Notes: a model not told the origin generated them from the sequence alone. Positions 47,787 through 57,430 are shown, counted from the first letter of the stretch. The stretch is DNA of 64,000 nt from Sphingobium fluviale (GCF_004122115.1 NZ_SBKP01000005.1:62001-126000); one strand, 5' to 3'. Program-made: numbers and translations.

Positions 47787-49571
47787 TCAGGGGCGGGGCG
47801 GCTTTTTGCCGAACTTTTTCTTGCCAGAAGGCCGGGCGTGCGCTGGGGCTTCACGCGCGCCAGTGCCAGCACCGGGGCGGGCGGGTTTGAATGGCTTTGC
47901 CTGATAGGGAGGCTTTGCACCACGCGGCGGCGCACCGCTTCGGTCGTCATCGCGGCGATTGCGCTTCGCGGTATCGCGCGGCTGGCCTTCTACAGCGACA
48001 ATCTCCATGCCGTCATCCTCGTCACCCGCTGTGCGTTTGACGGCTGCAAGGAAACGCGCGGCCACCGCCGCCTGCACTTCAAATAGCGTCTCGTGCGTGG
48101 TGATGCGGATCGCGCCGATCTCGCCCCGGCTCACATGCCCGCGCCGACACAGCAGCGGCAGCACCCAGCGCGGATCGGCATTGTGCCTGCGTCCCGCGTT
48201 CATCTTGAACCAGGCGCTACCCTCGAACCCGGCGCGTGGGGCGCGGGGGCCGGGCGCGGCGTCGGCGGCGAGCAGTTCCTCCGGCTGGGGAAGGGCGGCG
48301 CGATGCACATGCACCAGCGCGGCGGCAATATCCTCAGGGCTCCGCTGGGCCAGCACCTGCTGCGCCAATGCGCGGTCGTCTTCATCGAACTCGACAGGCG
48401 CGAGCAGCTTTTCGAGCAGGCGGGCGCTGTCCGCCTCGCGAATATCGGCGGCAGAGGGCACCGGCATCCATTCCGCGGCGATGCGCGCGCCACGCAGCAT
48501 GCTTTCCACCCGGCGGCGCTGGGGGTAGGGCACCAGCAGCACCGCTATGCCCTTGCGCCCCGCGCGCCCGGTGCGGCCAGAGCGGTGTTGCAGCGCCTCG
48601 GCATCGCGCGGCGTCTCGACATGCACGACGAGGCTGAGGCTAGGCAGATCGATCCCGCGCGCCGCGACATCGGTGGCGACGCACACCCGCGCGCGCCGCT
48701 CCCTCAATGCCTGCAACGCCTGGTTGCGTTCGCTCTGGCTATGCTCGCCCGACAGCGCGACCGCCGCAAAGCCGCGCTCGATCAGGCTTGCATGCAGATG
48801 GCGCACCTTGTCGCGCGTGGCGCAAAACAGGATCGCCGTCTCCGCCTCGTGATAGCGCAGCACATTGACGACGACATTCTCGATTTCAGACGGCGCGATC
48901 GCCATCGCCTGATATTCGATATCGCTGTGGCCGCGATCCTCCTCGCCGGTGGCGATGCGCAGCGCGTCTTTCTGATAGCGGCGGGCGAGCGCGACAATCG
49001 GCTTGGGCATGGTTGCGGAAAACAGCAAGGTGCGGCGCTGCTCTGGCATCGCGTCCAGCAGCTCCTCCAAGTCTTCGCGAAAGCCCATGTCGAGCATTTC
49101 GTCCGCCTCATCCAGCACCACGGCGACGAGTGCGGATAGGTTTAGGTCGCCCCGTTCCAGATGGTCGCGCAGGCGGCCGGGCGTGCCCACGACGATATCC
49201 GCACCCTGCCTCAGCGCCTTGCGCTCCAAGGACGGGTTCATGCCGCCGACACAGGCCGTGACGCGCGCGCCGGTGCTGGCGTAAAGCCACATCAGCTCGC
49301 GGCTCACCTGCATCGCCAGCTCACGCGTGGGCGCGATTATGAGCGCGAGCGGCCCGCCAGCGCGCTGCACCAGCCCCTGCTCGTTCAGCAGATCGCCCGC
49401 GATGGCGAGGCCGAAAGCAACCGTCTTGCCGGAGCCGGTGCGCGCCGAGACAATAAGATCGCGCGCCTCCGCTTCCGGCTCGATCACGGCGGACTGCACG
49501 GATGTCGGCGCGGCATAGCCGCGTTGGCTAAGCGCCTCGGCAAGAAGCGCGGGAATATTCTGGAACGTCAT
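47787..49571 (-). CDS. DEAD-box ATP-dependent RNA helicase (DeaD/CsdA-like)
   Basis: The 594-residue protein has the full set of DEAD-box motifs: Q-motif YAAPTSVQSAVI, SARTGSGKT near residues 43-51, APTRELAMQ, VVLDEADEMLDMGF near 146-159, SAT, ATDVAARGID and HRSGRTGRAGRKG near 332-344. Residues about 460-545 form a DbpA/CsdA-like RNA-binding domain (DPRWVLPLLCRRGHVSRGEI), and the last 50 residues are a basic, proline-rich tail ending KKKFGKKPPRP. It heads the minus-strand operon 49571-44341. Likely jobs are ribosome assembly and cold adaptation. Confidence 0.94.
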   Translation of the reverse strand: MTFQNIPALLAEALSQRGYAAPTSVQSAVIEPEAEARDLIVSARTGSGKTVAFGLAIAGDLLNEQGLVQRAGGPLALIIAPTRELAMQVSRELMWLYASTGARVTACVGGMNPSLERKALRQGADIVVGTPGRLRDHLERGDLNLSALVAVVLDEADEMLDMGFREDLEELLDAMPEQRRTLLFSATMPKPIVALARRYQKDALRIATGEEDRGHSDIEYQAMAIAPSEIENVVVNVLRYHEAETAILFCATRDKVRHLHASLIERGFAAVALSGEHSQSERNQALQALRERRARVCVATDVAARGIDLPSLSLVVHVETPRDAEALQHRSGRTGRAGRKGIAVLLVPYPQRRRVESMLRGARIAAEWMPVPSAADIREADSARLLEKLLAPVEFDEDDRALAQQVLAQRSPEDIAAALVHVHRAALPQPEELLAADAAPGPRAPRAGFEGSAWFKMNAGRRHNADPRWVLPLLCRRGHVSRGEIGAIRITTHETLFEVQAAVAARFLAAVKRTAGDEDDGMEIVAVEGQPRDTAKRNRRDDDRSGAPPRGAKPPYQAKPFKPARPGAGTGAREAPAHARPSGKKKFGKKPPRP

Positions 49572-49869
49572 TGTCTCACAACTATCGGGAAGCCATGCCG
49601 CCGGGCGGCCAAGGCTTTATCTTGAGGCATCATTGCCTGTCAGCGCGGCTGATAGGCGCTTATGCGGCATACCGCAATGGCCCTTTGCCCGCCTGCGGGG
49701 GGCGCATTGCGCCGGAGGGTGTGACTGAGGGTGTGACGGAGCGTGCAGTGAGGTGATTTTGCGTGGTTGACCCTGCCGCAAAGGCTGCGTATAGCGCCCG
49801 CACCTTCCGGCGACGGACCGCTGCCGGAGCCGTGATTGAGGCGCCCTGTCAGGGCATTGCCGACAACGG
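49572..49869. other. Interval between the helicase operon and tRNA-Met
   Basis: These 298 bases hold the start region of the helicase operon (minus strand) and a promoter-like pair for the tRNA (plus strand). Between them I see no ORF with coding character; a short GGGTGTGAC direct repeat near 49718-49738 is the only other pattern. Confidence 0.4.
49767..49795 (+). promoter_or_regulatory. Probable promoter of tRNA-Met
   Basis: TTGACC (49767-49772) and TATAGC (49790-49795) are 17 bases apart, about 75 bases before the tRNA. This is the best sigma-70-type match in the interval. Confidence 0.55.
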
Positions 49870-49946
49870 GGCGGAGTAGCTCAGCTGGTTAGAGCAGCGG
49901 AATCATAATCCGCGTGTCGGGGGTTCAAGTCCCTCCTCCGCTACCA
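49870..49946 (+). tRNA. tRNA-Met (anticodon CAT)
   Basis: A full 77-base cloverleaf can be drawn. The acceptor stem is GGCGGAG with CTCCGCT, the D arm GCTC/GAGC, the anticodon stem GCGGA/TCCGC with the loop ATCATAA (anticodon CAT), and the T arm GGGGG/CCCTC-type with TTCAAGT; CCA is encoded. The sequence looks like the elongator methionine tRNA; a CAT anticodon could in principle also be tRNA-Ile2. An integrase gene follows, so its 3' end is probably the integration site of a mobile element. Confidence 0.93.
49918..49946. other. Presumed attachment-site core in the 3' end of tRNA-Met
   Basis: Tyrosine integrases of the P4 family usually recombine within the T-arm and acceptor end of a tRNA gene, leaving the tRNA intact next to the integrase gene, as seen here. 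The exact core cannot be defined without the other junction. Confidence 0.4.
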
Positions 49947-49956
49947 ATCCCTTATC

Positions 49957-49985
49957 CGGAAGCTTCCGACAGCTTCCGTATTTTT
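49957..49985 (+). terminator. Rho-independent terminator after tRNA-Met
   Basis: CGGAAGC (49957-49963) and GCTTCCG (49972-49978) form a 7-base stem around an 8-base loop, followed by TATTTTT (49979-49985). It lies 11 bases after the CCA end. Confidence 0.75.
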
Positions 49986-50123
49986 CCAAAAATCGAAATA
50001 AAAGCAGAGGGTTGCGGGTGATTCGCGTCCGCATGCGCCCATGGCCTTCCACATGCAGCCAGATTTGGTGTGGGGGTATTTTGGGGGTAGTTTTGCGGAG
50101 TATCGGAAAGGAGCGATACCCCC

Positions 50124-51377
50124 ATGCCTCTGACGGAGACTCAAGCCAAGAATGCCAAGCCTCGCGAGCGAGCGTACAAGCTTGCCGATAGCGAGGGCTT
50201 GTTCCTGCTCGTCCAGCCGAACGGCACGAAGCTTTGGCGGATGAAGTACCGAGTTGCAGGCAAGGAGAAGTTGCTGTCGTTTGGCGCTTATCCGGCGTTG
50301 GGGATCGCCGCCGCCCGGGACAAACGCAAAGCGGCCAAGGCGCTCCTTGCCGAGGGCAAGGATCCAATGAAGGCCAAGGGGGAGGTGATATCGGAGAACG
50401 GTAACACCTTCTACATGGTAGCGAAACGCTGGCACGAGAACCGCCAGTCGGCATTGAATCCAGCGCATGCCGAGCGTGTCTGGTCACGAATGGAGCGGGA
50501 CGTTTTCCCCTCCCTAGGACAGAAGCTGATCCACGAGATCACTGCCCCAGAGGTCCTGGACATGATCCGCAGGATTGAGACACGAGGCGCGCTCGATATC
50601 AGTCGGCGTGCCAAGCAAGGGGTAGGGCAGGTCTTTCAGTTCGCGATTGCTTGCGGGCTGGCATCCAGCGATCCCACTGCTCACCTCAGTGGCGCCCTCA
50701 AGCCTCGGCCGAGGGTGAAGCACATGAGCCGCCTTCCTTTGGTGGAGATACCTGCGTTCCTCGAAAGGCTGCGAGCCTACCAAGAGGAAGGTGACCGGCG
50801 CTCGGCGATCACCCGCGATGCAGTGCTATTCGCCTTGCTAACCTGGGTCAGGACAAAAGAGCTTCGACTGGCCGTCAAATCCGAATTTGAAAATCTCGAT
50901 GGTACGGAACCCGTTTGGCGGATTCCGGCTGCGCGCATGAAGATGGGGCGCGAACACCTCGTTCCACTGTCAGCCCAGGCCGCACTCATTGCTAGAAAAA
51001 TGGTATCGGCGGCGACCGGTGATTACCTGTTTCCCGGGACCCACCCAGACAAGCCGTTGTCTGAAAACACGATGATCTATGCGCTTTACCGCCTTGGATA
51101 TCATAGTCGCCAGACCATCCACGGCTTTCGAGGACTCGCCAGCACCTGGGCGAACGAGCAATTGGTTGAATTTGGCAAGCCAGCGATGTGGATCCGGAAG
51201 TACCATGAGGATTGGGTCGAGTTGCAGCTCGCTCATTCAGAGAAGGATGATGTCCGGGGAGCTTACAACGCGGCGGAGTATCTCGCGCCCCGCCGGCGAA
51301 TGATGCAGGATTGGGCTGACTTCCTCGATGGGCGGAAGGTCGTCGACATCAGGAAAGGGCGAAAGCGCGCCGCGTGA
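50124..51377 (+). CDS. Tyrosine recombinase/integrase (P4 type with DUF4102 arm domain)
   Basis: The 417-residue protein has the N-terminal arm-binding domain (LTETQAKNAKPRERAYKLAD, LLSFGAYPALGIAAARDKRK), a central SAM-like core-binding domain, and a C-terminal catalytic domain. The catalytic residues are R in TWVRTKELRLAV (near residue 246), H-x-x-R in IHGFRGLASTWAN (near 332-335), and Y in RGAYNAAEYLAPRRRMM. AAAGGAG lies before the ATG. It catalyses integration and excision of the element at the neighbouring tRNA-Met. An 8-base inverted repeat (50072-50079 with 50116-50123) ends just before the start codon. Confidence 0.94.
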   Translation: MPLTETQAKNAKPRERAYKLADSEGLFLLVQPNGTKLWRMKYRVAGKEKLLSFGAYPALGIAAARDKRKAAKALLAEGKDPMKAKGEVISENGNTFYMVAKRWHENRQSALNPAHAERVWSRMERDVFPSLGQKLIHEITAPEVLDMIRRIETRGALDISRRAKQGVGQVFQFAIACGLASSDPTAHLSGALKPRPRVKHMSRLPLVEIPAFLERLRAYQEEGDRRSAITRDAVLFALLTWVRTKELRLAVKSEFENLDGTEPVWRIPAARMKMGREHLVPLSAQAALIARKMVSAATGDYLFPGTHPDKPLSENTMIYALYRLGYHSRQTIHGFRGLASTWANEQLVEFGKPAMWIRKYHEDWVELQLAHSEKDDVRGAYNAAEYLAPRRRMMQDWADFLDGRKVVDIRKGRKRAA

Positions 51378-51431
51378 CGCCCGTCAGGAGAAGCATTCAA
51401 TCTGATCAAATGGCATTTGACGCAGTTCGTA

Positions 51432-52088
51432 TCAAAACTGCCAGTGCCGCAGGACGTCGCGGACATATCCGGGCGTTTCGCCATTCCGGGGAATGCCGCC
51501 AGCACGTTCCACTGCCCCCGGTCCCGCATTGTAGGCAGCCACCGCGAGGTGGACCACGCCAAACCTGTCGAGCATCTGCCGCAGGTATCGCGCAGCGCCG
51601 AAGATGTTTGCCATAGGATCGAAGCGATTGAAGACCCCAAGCTCCTTTGCGGTTGCTGGCATCAGCTGTCCGAGACCTGCTGCGCCTGCTGGGCTGATGG
51701 CAAAGGGGTTGTATCGAGACTCCGTCCATATAAGTGCATCGAGCAGGCCCGCGGGCAATGAGTATTTCGCTTCCGCCGCATAGACGAGGGGCAGATAACT
51801 CGCTCGTCGAAAGTCGGTTGGACCGGGTTTTGCCTTGGGATCGTATCTGTATGGCAGTTTGAGCCGGCCATCTTGCGGGATCGTCAGAACAGGTGCCGGC
51901 CCGTCCTGGACGGATCGCCAAAGCCCATGCTCGACCAGCTGGAAGCCGTTGGATTTTTCAGCAATGCGGATGCCATCGGAATGGCTGGCCGGGGCGTCGA
52001 TCGTGGCTGGCGCTGCTATGTCCTGGGCACTGGCGGGGATAGCAGAGGTGATGGCGATGCCTGCGATCAAGAGAGTTCTGATTGTCAT
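51432..52088 (-). CDS. Periplasmic lytic transglycosylase (SLT domain)
   Basis: From the ATG at 52088 the product is 218 residues, with a signal peptide (TIRTLLIAGIAITSAIPASA) and a soluble lytic transglycosylase domain: ALIWTESRYNPFAISPAGAA with the catalytic glutamate near residue 125, then GLGQLMPATAKELGVF and AVAAYNAGPGAV. AAGGA precedes this start; the longer frame upstream lacks a leader-like N-terminus. Such enzymes open the cell wall for conjugation (VirB1/TrbN-like) or secretion, which suits a mobile element. It is divergent from the TOPRIM gene. Confidence 0.88.
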   Translation of the reverse strand: MTIRTLLIAGIAITSAIPASAQDIAAPATIDAPASHSDGIRIAEKSNGFQLVEHGLWRSVQDGPAPVLTIPQDGRLKLPYRYDPKAKPGPTDFRRASYLPLVYAAEAKYSLPAGLLDALIWTESRYNPFAISPAGAAGLGQLMPATAKELGVFNRFDPMANIFGAARYLRQMLDRFGVVHLAVAAYNAGPGAVERAGGIPRNGETPGYVRDVLRHWQF

Positions 52089-52212
52089 TTCTCGATCCTT
52101 GTCTAGCCGAATCGAGTGAGAACATATAAAGAACAAGCGATGTAGGAAATTGGATTGGCGCGAGCGCAGAGCGGAGGCTGCGCGGGGAGGGCACCTTAAC
52201 CGGAGAACGTCG

Positions 52213-53109
52213 ATGCCCCCGTTAGACAAAGTTCATCAACTCGAACGCCGCGCCCGCATGATCGTCGAAAGCCTTCAGGGTACATGGGGTCGGGGCAAAG
52301 GCATGTGCTGCTGCCCCGCACACGACGACCGTACCCCCTCGCTGAGTGTGACCCTGGGTCGCAAAGCGATCCTGTTTCATTGCTTCGCGGGATGCTCGAA
52401 CGAGGAGGTCATAGCGGCGCTTGACCGCCAGGGTGTTCGCAGCGGTGACCTGTTCGATGGCTCGGGTGCGGTTGCCGCTGATCGACCGGAAAAAAGGGCC
52501 TTCAATTCCAATGCGCGGCGTTTGTGGCACTCGGCGACGGCGATCTCCGACAGCCCTGCCGAAGGATACCTTGCGAAGCGCGGGATCCTGCGTGCCTCTG
52601 ATCAACTCCGTTATCTCGAGCGCACGCCGCTCGGACCACGTGGTGCGGTCCAGTTCCTCCCTGCAATGTTGGCGGCAGTTACAGCTGACATCGGCATAAT
52701 CGCGATACACAGGACGTTTCTCGATACCGCGAGTGGCAAGCTGGCAGGTTTCGAGCGTCCCAAGCGAGCGTTGGGAAGCCTCGGCTGCGGTGCTGTCAGA
52801 CTGGCCCCGCCAGCAGCGGGCCGATTGGGCCTTGCCGAAGGTATCGAAAGCGCCCTGTCAGCCATGCAGTTGTCCGGGATTCCTTGCTGGGCAACGCTCG
52901 GGAACGAGCGGTTCGGCCTCGTCGCGATCCCGGAGAGTGTGCGCGAGCTCCACTTGTTCATCGACAATGATCCGGGAGGCGAACTCGCGGATCAGCGCGC
53001 GCGAAAGGCTTATTCTGCATCGGGCCGGGTGATCCGCTCGCGAGCGCCAGCATCGACCGGTTTCGACTGGAACGATGAACTCAAGGCAAAGCTCGCTCGG
53101 AAAACCTGA
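52213..53109 (+). CDS. Zinc-finger/TOPRIM primase-like protein
   Basis: The 298-residue protein has a CHC2-like zinc finger: GKGMCCCPAHDDRTPSLSV near residues 30-48 with FHCFAGCSNEEV near residues 57-68. A TOPRIM domain follows with the acidic residues in LGLAEGIESALSAMQLSG (near 206-223) and LHLFIDNDPGGELAD (near 251-265). Proteins of this size and layout occur on alphaproteobacterial plasmids and integrative elements next to the large helicase seen downstream. It probably primes element DNA synthesis; it lacks a helicase domain of its own. Confidence 0.87.
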   Translation: MPPLDKVHQLERRARMIVESLQGTWGRGKGMCCCPAHDDRTPSLSVTLGRKAILFHCFAGCSNEEVIAALDRQGVRSGDLFDGSGAVAADRPEKRAFNSNARRLWHSATAISDSPAEGYLAKRGILRASDQLRYLERTPLGPRGAVQFLPAMLAAVTADIGIIAIHRTFLDTASGKLAGFERPKRALGSLGCGAVRLAPPAAGRLGLAEGIESALSAMQLSGIPCWATLGNERFGLVAIPESVRELHLFIDNDPGGELADQRARKAYSASGRVIRSRAPASTGFDWNDELKAKLARKT

Positions 53110-53184
53110 TCAGCGAGCCAGAGGGGAGGGCGCCTTCGGCTGATTGAGGCCTGCGAGACGCAGGACTTCGTCAGGAGGTTTCCC

Positions 53185-56100
53185 ATGTCCAACACTTCCC
53201 TCGCCTTCGCATTCGATCCACCATCTCCGCCGCTTGTCGTGACGGCAGCCAAAGCAATGGCGTTGCAATTGGCAGCAGGCAGCGCGCTTTCGCGCAGCGA
53301 CATCAACCGCATCATGACGGACCACTTCGGCGGAACCGATGCACTCGGGGCATGGTCAGTCCGTGATGCTTACGCTGCGCTCGAGCTGGCGCAGGTTCAA
53401 CACCTGCAAGCATCAGATCAAGTCCAGCCCACGAGCCCGATCGACGAGGCGGAACAGTTCTTCAGCGGTCTCGATGCCCGAATTCCGACCCAGACCAACC
53501 GCAGCGACGAGCAGATCGAATGGCAGCAGTTTGCGACGCCGCCGCGCCTTGCCTGGCTTGCTGCCCGGGCTTGCGCGCTGGAAGTCGATGAGCTCGCGCT
53601 TGAACCCTCGGCCGGAACGGGGATGCTCGCAGTCTGGGCGGCAAAGGCTGGCGCGCGCCTTGCCCTCAACGAAATCTCTCCGCTGCGGCGCGACTGCCTG
53701 ACTGCTGTGTTCCCCGCTTCCCGTGTGACTGGATACGATGCCGAGCTGATCGACGAATTGCTCGATCCGGCCATCGTCCCCAGCGTCGTGCTGATGAACC
53801 CGCCGTATTCTCACGGGATCGAGCGGGGCCACGATGGCCGCACCGGGGCGAGGCATCTGCGATCGGCCTGGAACCGGCTTGCGCCCGGCGGGCGGCTTGT
53901 GGCGATCATGCCTGAATGGTTCGACTGCGTGCGGTTTTTGGCCGGGGCGAAAGGGCCAGTTTCGCTGAGGCTCAATGCCGCCGTCGAACGCGCGTTCGTC
54001 AGGCAGGGCACCGGCATTACCACGCGGCTGTTGGTCTTCGACAAGGCGGAAGGCTCCAATGAGCCTGTCGCTATCCGCACAAACGACTTTCCCCAGCTGG
54101 TCGATCTCGTCGATGCTTTGCCGGCTCGCGCCAGCCTGAAGGCTGTTCCAGAGCAATCGAGCCTTCCCGCTCGTGCGCCGTTTCGCCTGGTGGCGGTGCC
54201 GCGCCGGCCGCTGCCGATACCAGCCAGGATCACGCCTCCAGCCTCCGCCATCGGGTCGCTCACCTACCAGTCGCTCGCAACCACTGCGCCGCTTGAGGCA
54301 CAGGTCGGCCACTATCTGCCCTATCGCCCCAGCCGGATCGTGATCGATGGCGCGGCCGAGCATCCAACGCCGCTCGTCGAGTCCGTCGCCATGGGGTCGA
54401 TCTCGGCACCCAAGCCGGACGCGGTGCCGCAGCTGCCGGACGGGCTTATCGCCAAAGGGTTGCTGTCTGCTGCCCAAGCAGAGACCCTGATCTACGCCGC
54501 CAGCGCTCACGCCCGCGATCTTCCCGGTCGGTTCGAGCCCGAGGACAAGGGCTGTTCGCTCAAGGCGTCAGCAGAAGGTAAGGTCTACCGGCAAGGCTAT
54601 TTCCTCGGGGATGGCACCGGCGCCGGTAAAGGCCGCCAGGTCGCGAGCGTCATTCTCGATCGCTGGATGCGCGGCGAACGCCGCCATATCTGGATTTCAA
54701 AGAATGAGGCGCTGCTCGAAGATGCCCGGCGCGACTGGGCCGCGCTTGGCGGTCTCCCGATCGACATCCAGCCGCTGGCGTCCTGGAAGCTGGGCTCCCC
54801 CATCGCGATGCGCGACGGGATCCTCTTCGTCACCTATCCGACACTGCGTTCGGGCCGGAGCGACGCAACGCGCCTCAATCAGATCCTCGACTGGGCCGGT
54901 GAAGATTTCGACGGCGTGATCGTGTTCGACGAAGCGCACGCCATGGCCAACGCCGCCGGCGGCGAAGGATCGCGGGGCAAGATCAAGGGATCGGAACAAG
55001 GCATCGCCGGGGTTCGCCTTCAAAATCTCCTGCCTCGCGCGCGGGTGCTCTACGCCTCAGCCACCGGTGCATCCGACGTCAACAACCTCGCCTATGCCAC
55101 GCGCCTCGGGCTCTGGGGTCCGGAGACCGCCTTCGCCGATCGCGAGGCCTTCGTTGCCGACATTCGCGACGGCGGCATCGCAGCGATGGAACTGGTTGCG
55201 CGGGATCTCAAATCGCTCGGTCTCTACACGGCCCGCGCACTCTCCTTCGCCGGCGTCGAGTATGAAATCCTCGAGCATTGCCTGAACGAGGATCAGATCG
55301 CGGTCTACGATGCCTATGCCGAAGCCTGGGCGATCATCCACGCAAACCTGCGCGAAGCGCTAGAGGTCACGCGGATCGTCGACACCGAGACTGGGGGGAC
55401 GCTCAACTCCGGTGCTAAGTCCGCAGCGCTGTCGATTTTCGAGGGAACCAAGCAGCGCTTCTTCGCGCAGCTGCTTTTGTCGATGAAGCTCCCCTGCCTG
55501 CTGCCCGCAATTGATACGGCAATTGCCGATGGGCATGCCGTTGTCGTCCAGCTCGTCTCAACGGCAGAGGCCATGCTCGACCGGCGACTTGCCGAACTGT
55601 CTGACGAGGAACGCGAAGCTCTCGAGATCGACCTGTCCCCGCGGGAATACGTGATCGACTATCTCGCCAAGAGCTTTCCCGTCCGCCTGATGGCGGTGTT
55701 CACAGACGAAAACGGCAACCCTCGGTCCGAGCCGATGAGTGACGAGCAAGGCGCACCTGTGCTGTGCCGCTCCGCCCTTGCCGCGCGCGACCGGATGATC
55801 GAGCAGCTCTGCGCCCTGCCGCCGATTGCAACTGCGCTCGATGCCATCATTGAGCGCTTCGGCGTTGACCAAGTGGCCGAAGTGACCGGTCGCACCCGTC
55901 GGCTCATCGTCGGCCGCGACGGTCGTCAGAAACTCCAATCCCGGTCGCCCCGCGCAAACGTCGCTGAGACCCAGGCGTTTATGGACGGTGCCAAGCGCAT
56001 CCTGGTGTTCTCCGATGCCGGGGGCACCGGGCGTAGCTACCATGCCGATCTGGCCGCGAAGAACCAGGCTCGTCGCGTCCACTTCCTCCTTGAGCCGGGC

Positions 56101-57426
56101 TGGCGGGCTGATGCGGCAATCCAAGGGCTTGGCCGCACCAATCGGACCAATCAGGCTTCGGCCCCGCTGTTCAGGCCTGTGACGACAGATGTGCGCGGCG
56201 AGCGTCGCTTCATCTCGACGATCGCGCGGCGTCTGGACAGCCTTGGCGCTCTGACGCGCGGGCAGCGCCAGACCGGCGGACAGAACCTGTTTGATCCAGC
56301 TGATAATCTCGAAAGCATCTACGCTAAGGAGGCGCTCCACCGCTGGTTCGGCCTGTTATTCACTGGCAAACTCGAAGCCGTCAGCCTTGGTCGCTTTCAG
56401 GAGCTGACGGGCCTCCGGATCGAAGGAACCGACGGTTCAATGGTCGATGACCTGCCGTCGATCCAGCGGTGGCTCAATCGCATCCTTGCGCTTCCTATTG
56501 CCCTGCAGAACGCGATCTTCGATGAGTTCATGGGGCTGGTCGAAGCGCGCATCGATGCCGCCCGGCAGGCCGGCACACTCGACTTGGGCCTCGAGACCAT
56601 CGCAGTCGCGGACTTCACGGTCCTGTCCGACACTCTGCTGCGCACCGATCCGGCATCGGGCGCGACCACCCATCTGCTGGAACTGGAAATCGCCAGAGCT
56701 TTGAAGCCGCTCACACTGAAGCGGCTCGAGGAGCTCCATGGCCTTACCGGGCAGCGGCAGCGACCGGTTCGGAATGCCCGCTCTGGTCGGGTCGCCCTAC
56801 TGGTCCCTGCACGCAGTATTCTTGCCGATGACGGCACGCGCGTGACCCGCTTCGAACTGCTGCGCCCGTTGAAGCGCACTCACATCACCGAGGACCAGCT
56901 CGCTGAGAGCAGCTGGGAGGCAATTTCCGTCTACGCTTTCCGCGAAGCTTGGGCGGCCGAAGTTGAGGAAGCGCGGACCAGCCATAAGCGCGAGCGCCTC
57001 TATCTCGCGACAGGTCTCCTGCTTCCGGTCTGGGACAAGCTGCCATCGGATTTCGTTAAAGTCAGCCGTATCTCGGCAGTGGATGGCCGTTCGCTCCTCG
57101 GCCGGGAGGTTCCCGTCCACTGCGTGCCCGAACTGTGCCGAGCGCTGGGTCTGGAACGCGAGCTGACGCTGTCCTCCGATGAAATCGTGCAGACCGTTCT
57201 TGCTACTGGCCGGTCTATGGAATTTGCGGGACGCGAGCAGCTCATGGTCAAGCGCAGCCTGGTCAATGGCTCAAAGCGCATTGAGCTTACGGGATGGAGC
57301 GTAGCCCGCCTCGACTGGTACAAGGCCCAAGGCTGCTTCACCGAGATCATCCGCTACCAGACCCGGCTTTTCGTGCCGATCGAAGGCGCAGTGAGCGTGA
57401 TTGCCAGACTGGCATCATCGGCATAG
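53185..57426 (+). CDS. Giant methyltransferase-helicase fusion (strawberry-notch/DarB-like)
   Basis: This 1413-residue protein joins a DNA methyltransferase-like domain to a superfamily 2 helicase. The methyltransferase part has motif I LALEPSAGTGMLAVWAAKAG near residues 136-155 and motif IV LMNPPYSHG near 204, typical of amino-methyltransferases. The helicase has the nucleotide loop FLGDGTGAGKGRQVA near residue 474, Walker B VIVFDEAHAMAN near 577 and the arginine motif IQGLGRTNRTNQ near 977. This resembles the strawberry-notch helicase family and, in domain order, the P1 phage antirestriction protein DarB. It may act in element replication, transfer or protection of incoming DNA. It starts 75 bases after the TOPRIM gene. 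Confidence 0.88.
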   Translation: MSNTSLAFAFDPPSPPLVVTAAKAMALQLAAGSALSRSDINRIMTDHFGGTDALGAWSVRDAYAALELAQVQHLQASDQVQPTSPIDEAEQFFSGLDARIPTQTNRSDEQIEWQQFATPPRLAWLAARACALEVDELALEPSAGTGMLAVWAAKAGARLALNEISPLRRDCLTAVFPASRVTGYDAELIDELLDPAIVPSVVLMNPPYSHGIERGHDGRTGARHLRSAWNRLAPGGRLVAIMPEWFDCVRFLAGAKGPVSLRLNAAVERAFVRQGTGITTRLLVFDKAEGSNEPVAIRTNDFPQLVDLVDALPARASLKAVPEQSSLPARAPFRLVAVPRRPLPIPARITPPASAIGSLTYQSLATTAPLEAQVGHYLPYRPSRIVIDGAAEHPTPLVESVAMGSISAPKPDAVPQLPDGLIAKGLLSAAQAETLIYAASAHARDLPGRFEPEDKGCSLKASAEGKVYRQGYFLGDGTGAGKGRQVASVILDRWMRGERRHIWISKNEALLEDARRDWAALGGLPIDIQPLASWKLGSPIAMRDGILFVTYPTLRSGRSDATRLNQILDWAGEDFDGVIVFDEAHAMANAAGGEGSRGKIKGSEQGIAGVRLQNLLPRARVLYASATGASDVNNLAYATRLGLWGPETAFADREAFVADIRDGGIAAMELVARDLKSLGLYTARALSFAGVEYEILEHCLNEDQIAVYDAYAEAWAIIHANLREALEVTRIVDTETGGTLNSGAKSAALSIFEGTKQRFFAQLLLSMKLPCLLPAIDTAIADGHAVVVQLVSTAEAMLDRRLAELSDEEREALEIDLSPREYVIDYLAKSFPVRLMAVFTDENGNPRSEPMSDEQGAPVLCRSALAARDRMIEQLCALPPIATALDAIIERFGVDQVAEVTGRTRRLIVGRDGRQKLQSRSPRANVAETQAFMDGAKRILVFSDAGGTGRSYHADLAAKNQARRVHFLLEPGWRADAAIQGLGRTNRTNQASAPLFRPVTTDVRGERRFISTIARRLDSLGALTRGQRQTGGQNLFDPADNLESIYAKEALHRWFGLLFTGKLEAVSLGRFQELTGLRIEGTDGSMVDDLPSIQRWLNRILALPIALQNAIFDEFMGLVEARIDAARQAGTLDLGLETIAVADFTVLSDTLLRTDPASGATTHLLELEIARALKPLTLKRLEELHGLTGQRQRPVRNARSGRVALLVPARSILADDGTRVTRFELLRPLKRTHITEDQLAESSWEAISVYAFREAWAAEVEEARTSHKRERLYLATGLLLPVWDKLPSDFVKVSRISAVDGRSLLGREVPVHCVPELCRALGLERELTLSSDEIVQTVLATGRSMEFAGREQLMVKRSLVNGSKRIELTGWSVARLDWYKAQGCFTEIIRYQTRLFVPIEGAVSVIARLASSA

Positions 57427-57430
57427 TTCC

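Noticed and set aside
57349..57360. Sequence TCCGCTACCAG, resembling the tRNA-Met 3' end, as a possible att site
   Set aside because: Only about ten bases match, and it lies inside the conserved reading frame of the large helicase; too short for a credible recombination scar.
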